54,912 nt of DNA, from assembly GCA_964539805.1 (NCBI GenBank), contig CAZIKN010000022.1, positions 1-54,912 on the forward strand. The letters run 5' to 3'. This stretch comes from M3007 sp964539805 (GTDB lineage Bacteria > Bacteroidota > Bacteroidia > Chitinophagales > Saprospiraceae). The notes under the pieces were generated by a model. It was not told the origin of the DNA. It did not search any database and saw nothing but the letters and a program-made list of their open reading frames with translations. Below are positions 44,175-53,115 of this stretch, piece by piece. The translations under genes and the position numbers were made by a program. The first letter of the stretch is position 1. Every line of letters starts with the position of its first letter.

Positions 44175-45428
44175 ATGATTACAAAACGAAAAATCATTCA
44201 CATCCACTTCCTTATCGCTTTGTTTTTTATGGGTTTTGCGCAGTTGCCAGTGCAGGGGCAAAATGGCTTTTTTATGCCCCGCACCATGAAACAGGTAGAT
44301 TTGCCCTTTGAATATGTCAACAATTTTATTGTCCTTACCATACATGTCAATGGTATCCTGCCCTTAAGGTTCATATTGGATACCGGCGCAGAGCATACCA
44401 TCGTTTGCAATCGTGAGCTTATTGATATATTAAGTCCTGTTTACGACAGGGAGTTCAGGATAAAAGGTTCTGATTTGACCGGCGAGTTAATTGCCTATTT
44501 GGTGCGCGGAATACGGTTGGAGATAAAGGGCAGGATAACAGCCCCCTCACAGGATATACTGGTACTTCAGGATGATTATTTCAAATTTGAGGAATATGCA
44601 GGGGTAAAGGCGCACGGTATTCTGGCGGCCAATACATTTTCCAGATATATCATCAAAATCAATTACCAAAGAGGGATAATATCGCTTTTTGAGCGAAATA
44701 TGGTCAAAAACCCCTTTGAAGGTTATAAGGGGATACCGGTTGAACTCTTCCGCAACAAAATGTATTTTAACACCAAAATACAAATGGTACCGGATTCTAC
44801 CGTTGATGTAAAGTTGTTGCTGGACACTGGCGCTGGCCTTACGCTTATGCTCTTTGAGAATACCCACCCGCTTTTGCATTGCCCCTCCAATGCCATTCCA
44901 AGTAATATTGGTATGGGCTTAGGTGGTTTTTTGGATGGTTTTACGGGGCGGGTTTTTGACCTGAAAATAGGCGATTTCAACCAAAAAAGCATTGTAACCT
45001 ATTTTCAGACCTTAGACACCACCCAAAACCTGGAATACCTGAACAAACGAAACGGGCTGCTGGGCAACGGTATTTTAAACCGTTATCACGTCCAGTTGGA
45101 TTATTACGCCAGTATGGTGTGGCTAAAGCCTACCCGTTATGTCAATGAAGCCTTTATCTATGACCGGAGCGGCCTGAATGTCATCGCAACCGGTCCGCTG
45201 CTGAATGTATTCACGGTGTTGAGTGTTCTGCCCAATTCACCCGCAGCTGAGGCCGGTTTTGAGCGCGGCGATGAAATTATCAGGATTGGGCTAACCCCTG
45301 TTTCTTTCATTGGCTTGCCCGATATACAACGTATGTTTCAAAAAAAGGCCGGTAAAAAACTGAGGGTTGTGGTCAGAAGAAACGGGGTAAAGTTGAAAAA
45401 ACGTATTGTGCTCAGGGATTTGATCTAG
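44175..45428 (+). CDS. Retropepsin-like aspartyl protease with PDZ domain
   Basis: A 417-residue exported protein. A signal peptide spans about residues 1-29. Two retropepsin-like domains follow: the first DTG is in FILDTGAEHTIV (about Asp69) and the second in LLLDTGAGLTLML (about Asp217), so one chain carries both halves of an aspartyl active site. A PDZ domain ends the protein (about 330-410: NSPAAEAGFERGDEIIRIG). Proteins of this plan are widespread in Bacteroidota and seldom studied. Function as an active peptidase is inferred from the intact DTG motifs. Confidence 0.88.
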   Translation: MITKRKIIHIHFLIALFFMGFAQLPVQGQNGFFMPRTMKQVDLPFEYVNNFIVLTIHVNGILPLRFILDTGAEHTIVCNRELIDILSPVYDREFRIKGSDLTGELIAYLVRGIRLEIKGRITAPSQDILVLQDDYFKFEEYAGVKAHGILAANTFSRYIIKINYQRGIISLFERNMVKNPFEGYKGIPVELFRNKMYFNTKIQMVPDSTVDVKLLLDTGAGLTLMLFENTHPLLHCPSNAIPSNIGMGLGGFLDGFTGRVFDLKIGDFNQKSIVTYFQTLDTTQNLEYLNKRNGLLGNGILNRYHVQLDYYASMVWLKPTRYVNEAFIYDRSGLNVIATGPLLNVFTVLSVLPNSPAAEAGFERGDEIIRIGLTPVSFIGLPDIQRMFQKKAGKKLRVVVRRNGVKLKKRIVLRDLI

Positions 45429-45968
45429 TGGCGCCAATAGGAAGTGGACAATATCCTAAGCTTCGCAGGGGAAAACTACAGAATCAAAGATTTTTTAACC
45501 CATCACAACAATATTGACTAATTTTGATTTACCAAGTGGTACACTTTTGGTGATTAGTGACACTGTAGGCAGGTCACCAAATCACGAAGGCTCTCTCGAT
45601 GCGTCAACTGGCCAAATACCAAACTTAGAAATTGGTGTCAACAACTGAACTGGCGGACCCGATAGTTGCCTCCATACCGCTCAACGCATTTGTTGAACTC
45701 ATTGTGGTCTAACAGGCTAACTAATTGCGCGAAAACATATTTACCTTTGTTCATCCTTGCTCTCTTTTGAGCAAGATAATCTTTTCAAATCGTTTGAATC
45801 AAAATCCTTTGTAAGCAATTGATAAACAATATATTGCAAAAGTTATTTTTTCCCTAACCGGACACTACTGACAATATGTAAAGCCTTGTTATAAAACTTT
45901 ACAAGAAAAGAGGAAACGGCTAAAATAGGTGCCCGAGCCAGTTTCGGACACGCAAATCGAGTATAGTT
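45429..45968. other. Intergenic region carrying an insertion-sequence remnant
   Basis: This 540-base stretch holds the IS4-type fragment at 45518-45754. A segment near 45857-45872 (AACCGGACACTACTGA) could be one end of the element, but no matching opposite end was found. I see no other gene in it. Confidence 0.6.
45518..45754 (-). pseudogene. IS4-type transposase N-terminal remnant
   Basis: Reading from an ATG at 45754 on the minus strand gives MNKGKYVFAQLVSLLDHN and ERYGGNYRVRQFSC, then a TGA at 45638-45640 where transposases of this DUF4372/IS4 type have Trp. The same frame continues HQFLSLVFGQLTHRESLRD and LVTCLQCH, meets a TAA, and continues SPKVYHLV before a final stop at 45518. Homology then ends; the catalytic part of the transposase is missing. 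It is a decayed fragment of an insertion sequence. Confidence 0.85.
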
Positions 45969-46334
45969 ATGGCGGATTCAAGTTTCAAACGCAACTACGA
46001 AAAAACCTGGTTGGCCTTTGTTCAAATTACGGCAAAACCCGGATTCAAGTTTATTGATTTAGTTGATTCAAACGGCATTGATACAAATGTATCTTATGTG
46101 GGTGCATGGGCCAATATTATATTAAAATCAAATGACATAAATGTGGCTATTGAAATAATCACATTGGGGCTTAATGAATTAAATTTTGACCTTGTTTTTA
46201 TAGATAAGGTAGAAAACCTTGGTTCTTTAATTGAATATAATGAAGTCAATGAAGCCCTGATTTCTGAGGTGAATTGGCTAATGGATAGCGAGTATGTTTT
46301 TAAGATTAGCAACAAACTATTCCCGTATGAATAG
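45969..46334 (+). CDS. Small protein of unknown function
   Basis: A 121-residue acidic, soluble protein that I do not recognise. It starts MADSSFKRNYEKTWLAFVQ and has a mixed alpha/beta pattern (FKFIDLVDSNGIDTN; NVAIEIITLGLNELNFDLVF; FIDKVENLGSLIEYN). Acidic small proteins of this kind in variable regions can be immunity proteins, and an RHS fragment lies 2.6 kb away, but the link is speculative. No signal peptide or membrane segment. Confidence 0.65.
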   Translation: MADSSFKRNYEKTWLAFVQITAKPGFKFIDLVDSNGIDTNVSYVGAWANIILKSNDINVAIEIITLGLNELNFDLVFIDKVENLGSLIEYNEVNEALISEVNWLMDSEYVFKISNKLFPYE

Positions 46335-46414
46335 AGATAAAAGGAAAAGAAATCGCAGATTCAGGTCATACTAATGCAATACATAAAATCATAGCCGAAG
46401 GCATACTCTTATAA

Positions 46415-48856
46415 TCAATCCATATCAAACCTGCCTTCGCGTTGGCCGCTCAATTTTACAGCAAAAGGCCAAGAAAAGGGGAAAAAGTGATAAATATATT
46501 CATTATAGGTATAGTTATAGATATAGCCTGGCGTCAATATTTTTTTGTCACCAAAGCCATATATGGTTTCGCGATCCAATAGGAATTTTAACTCCCAAAT
46601 GCCGCCAGGGAGCAGAGTTATAGACGTCGTATCGGCATGATGTGAGTCAGAATACAAGCTTATGCCAAAAAAGCCTAAGGAAGGGCTACAACCTGCGCTA
46701 TGAATTTCCAATTTCAAGCCTTTGTTACTGCGCAATTTGGCAGCGAAAGCGGTATCAACGGTTTGTGTTTCGGCACTGATGTTTTTCACTTTTGTCACAA
46801 AATAGATCAAGTCATTTACGGAAAATCGATCGCCTAAAATTTGGGCTTCGATTTTCCATTTTTTTGCACAATCATAAGCTCGTGACCAATTTAGCATTTT
46901 TTGTAACAAGGTTTTGTCTTGTATTTTGTTTTTATATTGATTTTCAATTAATTGCATGTAAGCAAAAGCTGTATCCAATGGTATGTTGGATTCTTCCCCA
47001 AAATGTACGCCTCGGAGAATCAAGGCGGCCAAGCGCAACAGAATATCAGGTTTTATGTCCGAATCCGGGTGGTCTATTAACAAATTAGTGAATTGCTCAA
47101 GCGCATTGTTGGGGTCTCCTTCCAGTGTGCCATCATTTGAATCGCCCTGTTGATAATCCACAAAATATAGCGAATCATACCGGGCATTGTCGGCCCATTG
47201 GCTGTTCGGAAATTCTTTTAAAAAATCCTTGTAACATGCGTTTGCCTGATCCATAATACGTGTTCTTTCATCAATGGGGGTATAGAAATTGTACTTGTGT
47301 TTGCACAACTCGTAATAGATTCTACAAGTGGCATAGCGTTGAGCATCAGGCGTTTGCACTACTTTGGCTACACTGTCCAAACGATTTTTGGTTATTTTCA
47401 AAATCTCTATTTTCTGATCATAGTATTTTTCTATATACCGCCTATCTATTGTGTCAATGGTTTTTCCGATTTCCAAAGCCCGGTCAATATCCCCTTTGTA
47501 ACCCAAATAATCAATCAGACTCAAACTTACGTTCTGCATTACACTGTAATGTATATTTCCGGCATAATAATCCAGCATGATTTGCTCCAATATACTGTCA
47601 TTGCGCGAATAAATTTCATGGTATAGATCGCCCGGTTTATAGCGCTCCAAACTTTCGATAATCATGAGATTTTGGCTTTTGCCATAGCGATTGAGCAACT
47701 TGATGTATGCCTCGTATCGCGGATAAAAATCATCGGGCAAATTTTTGAACAAACTATCTCTATCCGCTTGAAAATCAATGTATTCAACAAATGTTGTGCT
47801 TGGCTTGATCAATGTGTCCAATAGATCAAATCGAAGTACATCCCAACGGTTTTCATACGTGAGAAATATATACTTTTCATCAGAACTCAAATGACGTGGC
47901 TTTTTTGAGCCGTAATCCAAGTTTATGTACCGCAACTGACAGTTGTATTTGTCATAAAAAGCGAGGTATTGTGCTGTATAGAAACCGATGTAGCGCCCAT
48001 CATGGGGGCCATGAATGATGTTTTCGCATTTGGCATTTAATATGGTTTTGTTGCCTGTGCTGAGGTCAATTTGCCAAATAGAGTCATGGGTGCCTTTGGC
48101 CCATGTATAGGGATAATTGTGTCCAGCAATTTGCGAATATCGAGGTACTTCTATTGCCTTACTTTTTGGCGTACTCCAATATTCAATGGGAGGCCAGTCT
48201 GCATGAAATCTGGCGACACACATATCACCCTCAAATTGGACATAAAAATTCGGGCTACAGGATTGCAAGGCTTCCGGAAGCGGCAAAAAACGCTCATAAC
48301 GGTTTTTATCTTTCAAATACAGCCAATATTCACATATTAGTACGTTCTCGCCCCAGGGCCTGAAAAAATTATTCCAGACCCTGTAATTGGCCGACTCCAG
48401 GTCTGGCAAAGGGGTGCTTATCATTACTTTGAAAGTCTGCTTGTCCAACAATTTCAGCATTTTATGGTCTGTATGCCAAATGCCCGCTTTGCTTATTTCA
48501 AAATATTGATCTTTTCTAAAGTTTATCGTCCTCAACTTGTTGGTTTTCAGGTTGTAACGTTTTAGCACGGTCTTTTGGGCGCCAAACTCCCAAGTCCAGA
48601 CAAATTGCGGGTTATCGGGGTCGGAAGTCCAATTGGCCCATTTGCACTTATGGTCAGGTTGTACAAATTTGCCTGATGACAAATCAAACTCCTGTTCGTT
48701 CAGGAAGACCCGATCTTTGCAAAGCGGATTCAAGACAGGATAAGCAAATCCTCCATTTTTGGGTATTGGGATGCGCCAAACAACCCCAAGGGAATCGTTT
48801 TGGGCTATAAGGGCCAAAGTTTGAAAAACAAAGATAAAAAGTACAAATCGTCGCAT
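46415..48856 (-). CDS. Large exported protein, propeller-like N-terminus and TPR-like middle
   Basis: An 813-residue protein with a signal peptide (MRRFVLFIFVFQTLALIAQ; chosen start at 48856 rather than 48916). The N-terminal 350 or so residues have a beta-propeller look with repeated aromatic strands (KANWTSDPDNPQFVWTWEF is not a clear known blade). From about 400 to 640 it is helical with TPR-like units (GDIDRALEIGKTI; ANACYKDFLKEFPNSQWADNA; ALEQFTNLLIDHPDSD). The C-terminus is a beta-rich domain. I do not recognise a family. It sits in the decay zone, but its frame is undamaged. Confidence 0.75.
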   Translation of the reverse strand: MRRFVLFIFVFQTLALIAQNDSLGVVWRIPIPKNGGFAYPVLNPLCKDRVFLNEQEFDLSSGKFVQPDHKCKWANWTSDPDNPQFVWTWEFGAQKTVLKRYNLKTNKLRTINFRKDQYFEISKAGIWHTDHKMLKLLDKQTFKVMISTPLPDLESANYRVWNNFFRPWGENVLICEYWLYLKDKNRYERFLPLPEALQSCSPNFYVQFEGDMCVARFHADWPPIEYWSTPKSKAIEVPRYSQIAGHNYPYTWAKGTHDSIWQIDLSTGNKTILNAKCENIIHGPHDGRYIGFYTAQYLAFYDKYNCQLRYINLDYGSKKPRHLSSDEKYIFLTYENRWDVLRFDLLDTLIKPSTTFVEYIDFQADRDSLFKNLPDDFYPRYEAYIKLLNRYGKSQNLMIIESLERYKPGDLYHEIYSRNDSILEQIMLDYYAGNIHYSVMQNVSLSLIDYLGYKGDIDRALEIGKTIDTIDRRYIEKYYDQKIEILKITKNRLDSVAKVVQTPDAQRYATCRIYYELCKHKYNFYTPIDERTRIMDQANACYKDFLKEFPNSQWADNARYDSLYFVDYQQGDSNDGTLEGDPNNALEQFTNLLIDHPDSDIKPDILLRLAALILRGVHFGEESNIPLDTAFAYMQLIENQYKNKIQDKTLLQKMLNWSRAYDCAKKWKIEAQILGDRFSVNDLIYFVTKVKNISAETQTVDTAFAAKLRSNKGLKLEIHSAGCSPSLGFFGISLYSDSHHADTTSITLLPGGIWELKFLLDRETIYGFGDKKILTPGYIYNYTYNEYIYHFFPFSWPFAVKLSGQREGRFDMD

Positions 48857-48932
48857 AATGTTGCCTGTTTTATCCGAAGATATTGTAACGGATTGGCGTG
48901 CAATTCTGTTTGACATTATGTAACTTTAATTA

Positions 48933-48960
48933 CGTACTAAAGCATAATTGCTTTAGTACG
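48933..48960. repeat. 11-bp stem hairpin at the edge of the RHS fragment
   Basis: CGTACTAAAGC, six bases, then GCTTTAGTACG. It lies just upstream of the large exported gene (which starts at 48856 on the minus strand) and directly before the RHS fragment begins at about 48959. It may mark a recombination boundary or be a regulatory hairpin. Confidence 0.55.
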
Positions 48961-49285
48961 CAATATTACCACCCTCCAACGCGACGGCCTGTATAAGACA
49001 TCCCCGACGGCCACATGCTGGACACTTGGAACGATAGATCAATTGGCGTACAGCTACTATGGCAATACCAAAGCACTCACACTGGAAGCCATACCGCACA
49101 CCGAAGGAAGGGTGTACAATACCAATGTGACAAGTGCCAGCACATCCCTATCTTTGCGCTATGAGTACACGATAAAAGACCATCTCGGAAATGCCCGCCT
49201 TGCCTTCACGGACAAAAACGCCAACGTGCCGCGCCCTGACTGTGTTTTTGATGGTGTGAAATTACCATCTTTACCGCTTTACTAA
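48959..49285 (+). pseudogene. RHS/YD-repeat core fragment
   Basis: An open stretch without its own start translates as NITTLQRDGL, then TIDQLAYSYYGNTK and YEYTIKDHLGNARLAFTDKN, a clear match to the end of the RHS repeat-associated core (DHLGNARL). The rest of the RHS protein, both the long repeat region and a C-terminal toxin, is missing. The frame ends 20 or so residues after the core at 49283-49285. It is a leftover of a large polymorphic-toxin-like or wall-associated gene. Confidence 0.82.
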
Positions 49286-49301
49286 TTACCTCCCTAAGGC
49301 C

Positions 49302-49342
49302 GAAAAAAATAAGTCAACCCGATTCACTCAGGGTGACTTATT
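49302..49342 (-). terminator. Intrinsic terminator after the T9SS tail fragment
   Basis: On the minus strand AATAAGTCACCC pairs with GGGTTGACTTATT (one bulge) followed by a T-run of seven. It lies 50 bases past the stop of the T9SS-tail fragment. Confidence 0.7.
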
Positions 49343-49391
49343 AAAAGAAAAGCAGAGCTTCCTTTTTCTACACAGTTTTGCTGTTGTCCTT

Positions 49392-49703
49392 TTAGTACAT
49401 CATCAGCTTTCGGCTGGCGGTTCCATAGGGCGTCTCAAGGCGGCAGGTATAAAAACCTGGCTCGCGAAGATCGGAACGGTGCAGTACAAAATGATTTTCT
49501 CCTTGTTTACAGTTGCTGACCTTGGTGCTGATTTCATTGCCGGCGGCATTAAAAATGCGCAAAGCAACGTCCGTAGCCGCTGGCAGGCGGAAGTACAGAA
49601 GGGTCATTTCAATGAAAGGGTTGGGGGAGTTCTGGAATAACTCGAAGCGGGAGTCCGTCTGGGTTGTCCCAGCCTTTAACTGAGACGCGATATCAGAAAT
49701 CAT
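49392..49703 (-). pseudogene. Isolated T9SS C-terminal sorting domain (gene remnant)
   Basis: A 103-residue frame that is almost entirely a type IX secretion sorting domain: FELFQNSPNPFIEMTLLYF, LRIFNAAGNEIS and the final SRKLMMY are its hallmarks. Such domains are the last 70-100 residues of much longer secreted proteins. There is no signal peptide, and an in-frame TAA lies just before the ATG, so the cargo part has been lost. It keeps a downstream terminator. It is best read as the 3' remnant of a deleted T9SS cargo gene. Confidence 0.82.
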
Positions 49704-49948
49704 GATAAATTAAATTTGCTCCGAGTCAAAAACAATATTGCAGTGGACTCAAAGACTTTGCATGAGATTATATATGGATTAGATTAAGCCCGTTTTACAG
49801 GGTCTTATTATTTGAGACCAAAACCTGTGCCAGAGTATATTTATTAACAATAATTGAAGCAAATTTTTTTTAAAAAGAATGCTTTTTCATCTTTGCGCTG
49901 AATTTCATACCTATACACATTCAATTTTAATCAATAAAAGTTTTGTAA

Positions 49949-50752
49949 ATGGATACGCAGGTTTACCTCGACAAACTCATGGATTTCGCCTGGAACTTCG
50001 GCCCTAAAATATTGCTTGCCTTTTCCATACTTGTTGTGGGGCTTTGGCTAATACGGCGCCTGGTAACCGGCTTTGATGCCGTATTGCGCGCAAGAAAGGT
50101 GGATGAAAGCCTGAGGCCTTTTTTTCATTCGCTTTTAGATGTGGCCATGAAGGTGGCACTTTTGCTGGTGGTGGCTAGTACCATAGGCTTGGAGACGACC
50201 TCTTTTATAGCCATTTTTTCCGCTATTGCCTTTTCCGTAGGCTTGGCTTTGCAGGGCAGCTTGGGCAATTTCGCCAGCGGCGTGCTTATCCTGTTGTTTA
50301 AACCCTATAAAGTCGGTGACAACCTTAATGTTGGCGGTATGAGTGGGAAAGTAGTTGAAATTCAAATTTTTAACACCATATTAGAGACAGCTAAAGGCAA
50401 AAAAATCATCATTCCCAATGGTAAAATGACCGAGGGAGCCATTGAGAACATTGGAGAAAAAACAAAAGTACAGGTGTCCATTTCATTGTTGTTAAATCCC
50501 AAAACCTCCTTGGATTGGCTGCGGGCCATCGCTGCCGAGATCTATGCCCGCTGCCCTTATCACCTGGAAGGAGCACAAAGCGAGGTAAAAATAGGCGGCG
50601 TTTCAAGAGATGACATGAAAGTAGAATTTTCCTTTTGGGTATTGGGCGAAAACTTTGATCCCACCACAGATTTTATGTGGGAGGAATTTAAAAAAACTTT
50701 GGAAGCCTCTGGCGTGGAATTGGCCAAAGAACGCCGAAAAGAAGCGGTTTAG
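49949..50752 (+). CDS. MscS-type mechanosensitive channel
   Basis: A 267-residue channel that releases solutes on osmotic down-shock. Three TM segments lie at about 18-36, 60-80 and 86-112. The pore-lining TM3 with the Gly/Ala pattern is GLALQGSLGNFASGVLILLF, followed by KPYKVGD. The beta and alpha/beta cytoplasmic domains complete the protein. It matches the short YnaI/MscS core type. The last 4 bases overlap the convergent trpB gene. Confidence 0.93.
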   Translation: MDTQVYLDKLMDFAWNFGPKILLAFSILVVGLWLIRRLVTGFDAVLRARKVDESLRPFFHSLLDVAMKVALLLVVASTIGLETTSFIAIFSAIAFSVGLALQGSLGNFASGVLILLFKPYKVGDNLNVGGMSGKVVEIQIFNTILETAKGKKIIIPNGKMTEGAIENIGEKTKVQVSISLLLNPKTSLDWLRAIAAEIYARCPYHLEGAQSEVKIGGVSRDDMKVEFSFWVLGENFDPTTDFMWEEFKKTLEASGVELAKERRKEAV

Positions 50753-52002
50753 GGTGCGTCAAGCAGGCCCTGGGCATATTGCCGCAAGCCATCAGGCTGA
50801 AAATGTCGCATGGTGATGAACAAATCCTTTTCGCCACGGCCCGAAGCGTTCACCACAATCACCTTGTCTTGTCCGAGAGTAGCCGCCAATTGGAAAGCAT
50901 GGGCAAAAGCATGTGATGATTCCAATGCGGGAATAATGCCCTCCATCTTAGCCAAACGGCTCACGGCTTCCAAAGCAGCGGCATCATCGGCAGTAGTGAA
51001 GGATACGCGCCCCTCATCATGCAACCAGGCCAGTATGGGGCTTACCCCACAGTAGTCCAAACCTGCCGAAACGGAATGGGTATTGGCTATGTTCCCGTCG
51101 TCATCCTGTAAAAAATAAGAGTGGTAGCCCTCAAAAATACCTGCTTGGCCGTGACCAACCTTGGAGGCATGTTCGCCCGGCAAGACTCCCCTACCCCCGG
51201 CTTCCACACCGATCAGCGACACGGAGGCGTCATCCAGAAAGTCATAAAACATACCCATGGCATTGGAGCCACCGCCAACACAGGCAATGCAGTAATCAGG
51301 CAATCGGCCAAAAGTAGCCTCACTTTGTGTCCTGATTTCTTCACCCACCACTTTTTGGAAAAAAGTATTCATGGCAGGATAAGGATGTGGCCCCACCGCC
51401 GAACCCAGCAAGTAATAACTTTCAGGATTGGCCACCCAGTCTTTGAAGGCTGCAATCACGGCATCGTTGAGCGTTTGGCTACCCTCCTTCACAGCCACTA
51501 CCTCAGCGCCCAACAACTCCATCCAGTAAACATTGGGCCGCTGGCGGTCATAGTCTTTTTTGCCCATATATACCGTGCATTCCAGACCAAAACGTGCACA
51601 AACTGCCGCTGTGGCATACCCGTGCTGACCAGCCCCTGTTTCCGCAATGATGCGCTTTTTGCCTAAGTGTCTGGCCAATAATATTTGCCCTATACAATGC
51701 GTGATCTTATGCGCCCCGGTGTGGTTTAGACCCTCATTTTTTAAGAATAACTGCGCTCCGCCGATAGCCTGGCTGATCCGGGGCAAGGGCGTGAACGCCG
51801 TAGGACGACCAGAAAAGGTTTGCAAAGCCGCTTGAAAATCCGATAAAAACGAGGGGTCAAACTTAACTTCGTCAAAAGCAGCAGCAATTTCGCGCAAACC
51901 AGGCAACAAAACTTCGGGCACATAAACGCCCCCGTAGCCAGGGCCGTATTCACCTAAAGTGTTTAATATTAGTGATTTATAAGTTGGTGTTGTTGAGGTC
52001 AT
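50749..52002 (-). CDS. trpB: Tryptophan synthase beta subunit
   Basis: A 417-residue PLP enzyme making tryptophan from indole and serine. The PLP lysine is Lys99 in NHTGAHKITHC, and the phosphate-binding loop is CVGGGSNAMG. The N-terminal GYGGVYVPE is typical of the TrpB1 type. No trpA or other trp gene is adjacent, so it is isolated from the pathway in this window. It is convergent with mscS and shares 4 bases with it. Confidence 0.96.
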   Translation of the reverse strand: MTSTTPTYKSLILNTLGEYGPGYGGVYVPEVLLPGLREIAAAFDEVKFDPSFLSDFQAALQTFSGRPTAFTPLPRISQAIGGAQLFLKNEGLNHTGAHKITHCIGQILLARHLGKKRIIAETGAGQHGYATAAVCARFGLECTVYMGKKDYDRQRPNVYWMELLGAEVVAVKEGSQTLNDAVIAAFKDWVANPESYYLLGSAVGPHPYPAMNTFFQKVVGEEIRTQSEATFGRLPDYCIACVGGGSNAMGMFYDFLDDASVSLIGVEAGGRGVLPGEHASKVGHGQAGIFEGYHSYFLQDDDGNIANTHSVSAGLDYCGVSPILAWLHDEGRVSFTTADDAAALEAVSRLAKMEGIIPALESSHAFAHAFQLAATLGQDKVIVVNASGRGEKDLFITMRHFQPDGLRQYAQGLLDAP

Positions 52003-52124
52003 AAATTATTTTGCATTATTGTACTGGTACGGCATTGCAAAGATTCAAATTAAAATTCCACATAAGCAAGTCTTGAATGGCTAATATTTGAATCAAGGTA
52101 AATAATGGGCGCGGGTGTACGCTG

Positions 52125-52157
52125 TTTGGCTTTCAAGTACAAAAACAGTTACTTTTG
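52125..52157 (+). promoter_or_regulatory. Bacteroidota promoter (TTTG, 21-nt spacer, TACTTTTG)
   Basis: TTTG at 52125-52128 and TACTTTTG at 52150-52157 match the -33 and -7 consensus with a 21-nt spacer. Transcription would start near 52163, so the ATG at 52187 is the real start of the next gene and an upstream GTG is not. Confidence 0.7.
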
Positions 52158-52186
52158 CAGCACAACATACCTATACAAACATTTCA

Positions 52187-53077
52187 ATGGGAAAGATTTT
52201 GCTCCTACTGTGTTGCTTTTGTGCTACTAACTTACAGGCACAACGCCTGGAACACCATGACCTTGTATTGTTCAGCATGAGCCAAACATCTGACAGTCTT
52301 TGGAGGCCTGTTGGGCCGCGCTTTTTAACCGCGAACAACAGGACGGGATACAACAATCAACCCTCTTTTTTTTCCAACAATGAGGTATATATGAGTGTCC
52401 AGACACCTGATGATACCACCCAAACCGATATTTATGCCCTTGATCTTGCCGCTGCTACCCGCACCCGCATAACGGCTACAACGGCAACGGCGGAGTACTC
52501 GCCCACTTTGATGCCCGGAGGGAAGCGTTTTTCAGCCGTAAGGGTTGAGGAAGATGGCCGCCAACGCCTTTGGTCATTTCCGCTGGATCGTTCGGACAAC
52601 GGTAGGCCCGAGTTGTCCAAAATAGAAGATGTTGGCTATCATTGCTGGTTGCGTGACACTCTTGTGGCATTGTTTATTGTAGGCGAAAAGGATGATCCCC
52701 ACACCCTTCAATTAGTGGGAACCAAGGCGCAAAAAAGCCTGCGCATTGCTTCTTACATTGGCCGTTGTTTGCAAAAACACCCCAATGGTGCTCTTTTTTT
52801 TGTACAAAAACCCACCGATCAGACCTGGTTTTTAAAAAAATACGACTTGCAAAAACAAGCCGCGGAAGTCATTGTTAAAATGCCGTCCGGCACAGAAGAT
52901 TTTGTTATACTACCAGATGGGGCCTTTTTATGCGGCAATGGCAGCAAACTTTGGCAGTACCATCCCCGTCGGCAGCAAGATTGGCGGGAGGTTGCTGATT
53001 TGGCTAAGTATGGTATAAAAAAAATTGGAAGGCTGGCACTGAGCAAGGAGGGCCGCCTGGTTGTGGTAACGCCTTAA
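52187..53077 (+). CDS. Exported TolB/WD40-like beta-propeller protein
   Basis: A 296-residue protein with a signal peptide (MGKILLLLCCFCATNLQAQ). The mature part has blades of the PD40/TolB type: DIYALDLAAATRTRITATT, AEYSPTLMPGGKRFSAVRV and LWSFPLDR. The repeated pattern of aromatic strands fits a six-bladed propeller. It lies 38 bases upstream of the DUF1028 gene on the same strand, so both may form an operon. Function unknown; such proteins often bind peptides or other envelope proteins. Confidence 0.82.
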   Translation: MGKILLLLCCFCATNLQAQRLEHHDLVLFSMSQTSDSLWRPVGPRFLTANNRTGYNNQPSFFSNNEVYMSVQTPDDTTQTDIYALDLAAATRTRITATTATAEYSPTLMPGGKRFSAVRVEEDGRQRLWSFPLDRSDNGRPELSKIEDVGYHCWLRDTLVALFIVGEKDDPHTLQLVGTKAQKSLRIASYIGRCLQKHPNGALFFVQKPTDQTWFLKKYDLQKQAAEVIVKMPSGTEDFVILPDGAFLCGNGSKLWQYHPRRQQDWREVADLAKYGIKKIGRLALSKEGRLVVVTP

Positions 53078-53115
53078 CCTTTTACCTGTAATCTTGTATA
53101 TCATCATATTATATT

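Noticed and set aside
49043..49285. The 80-codon frame starting with TTG as an intact gene
   Set aside because: The RHS-core homology extends upstream of the TTG without a start codon, so it is a fragment rather than a gene.
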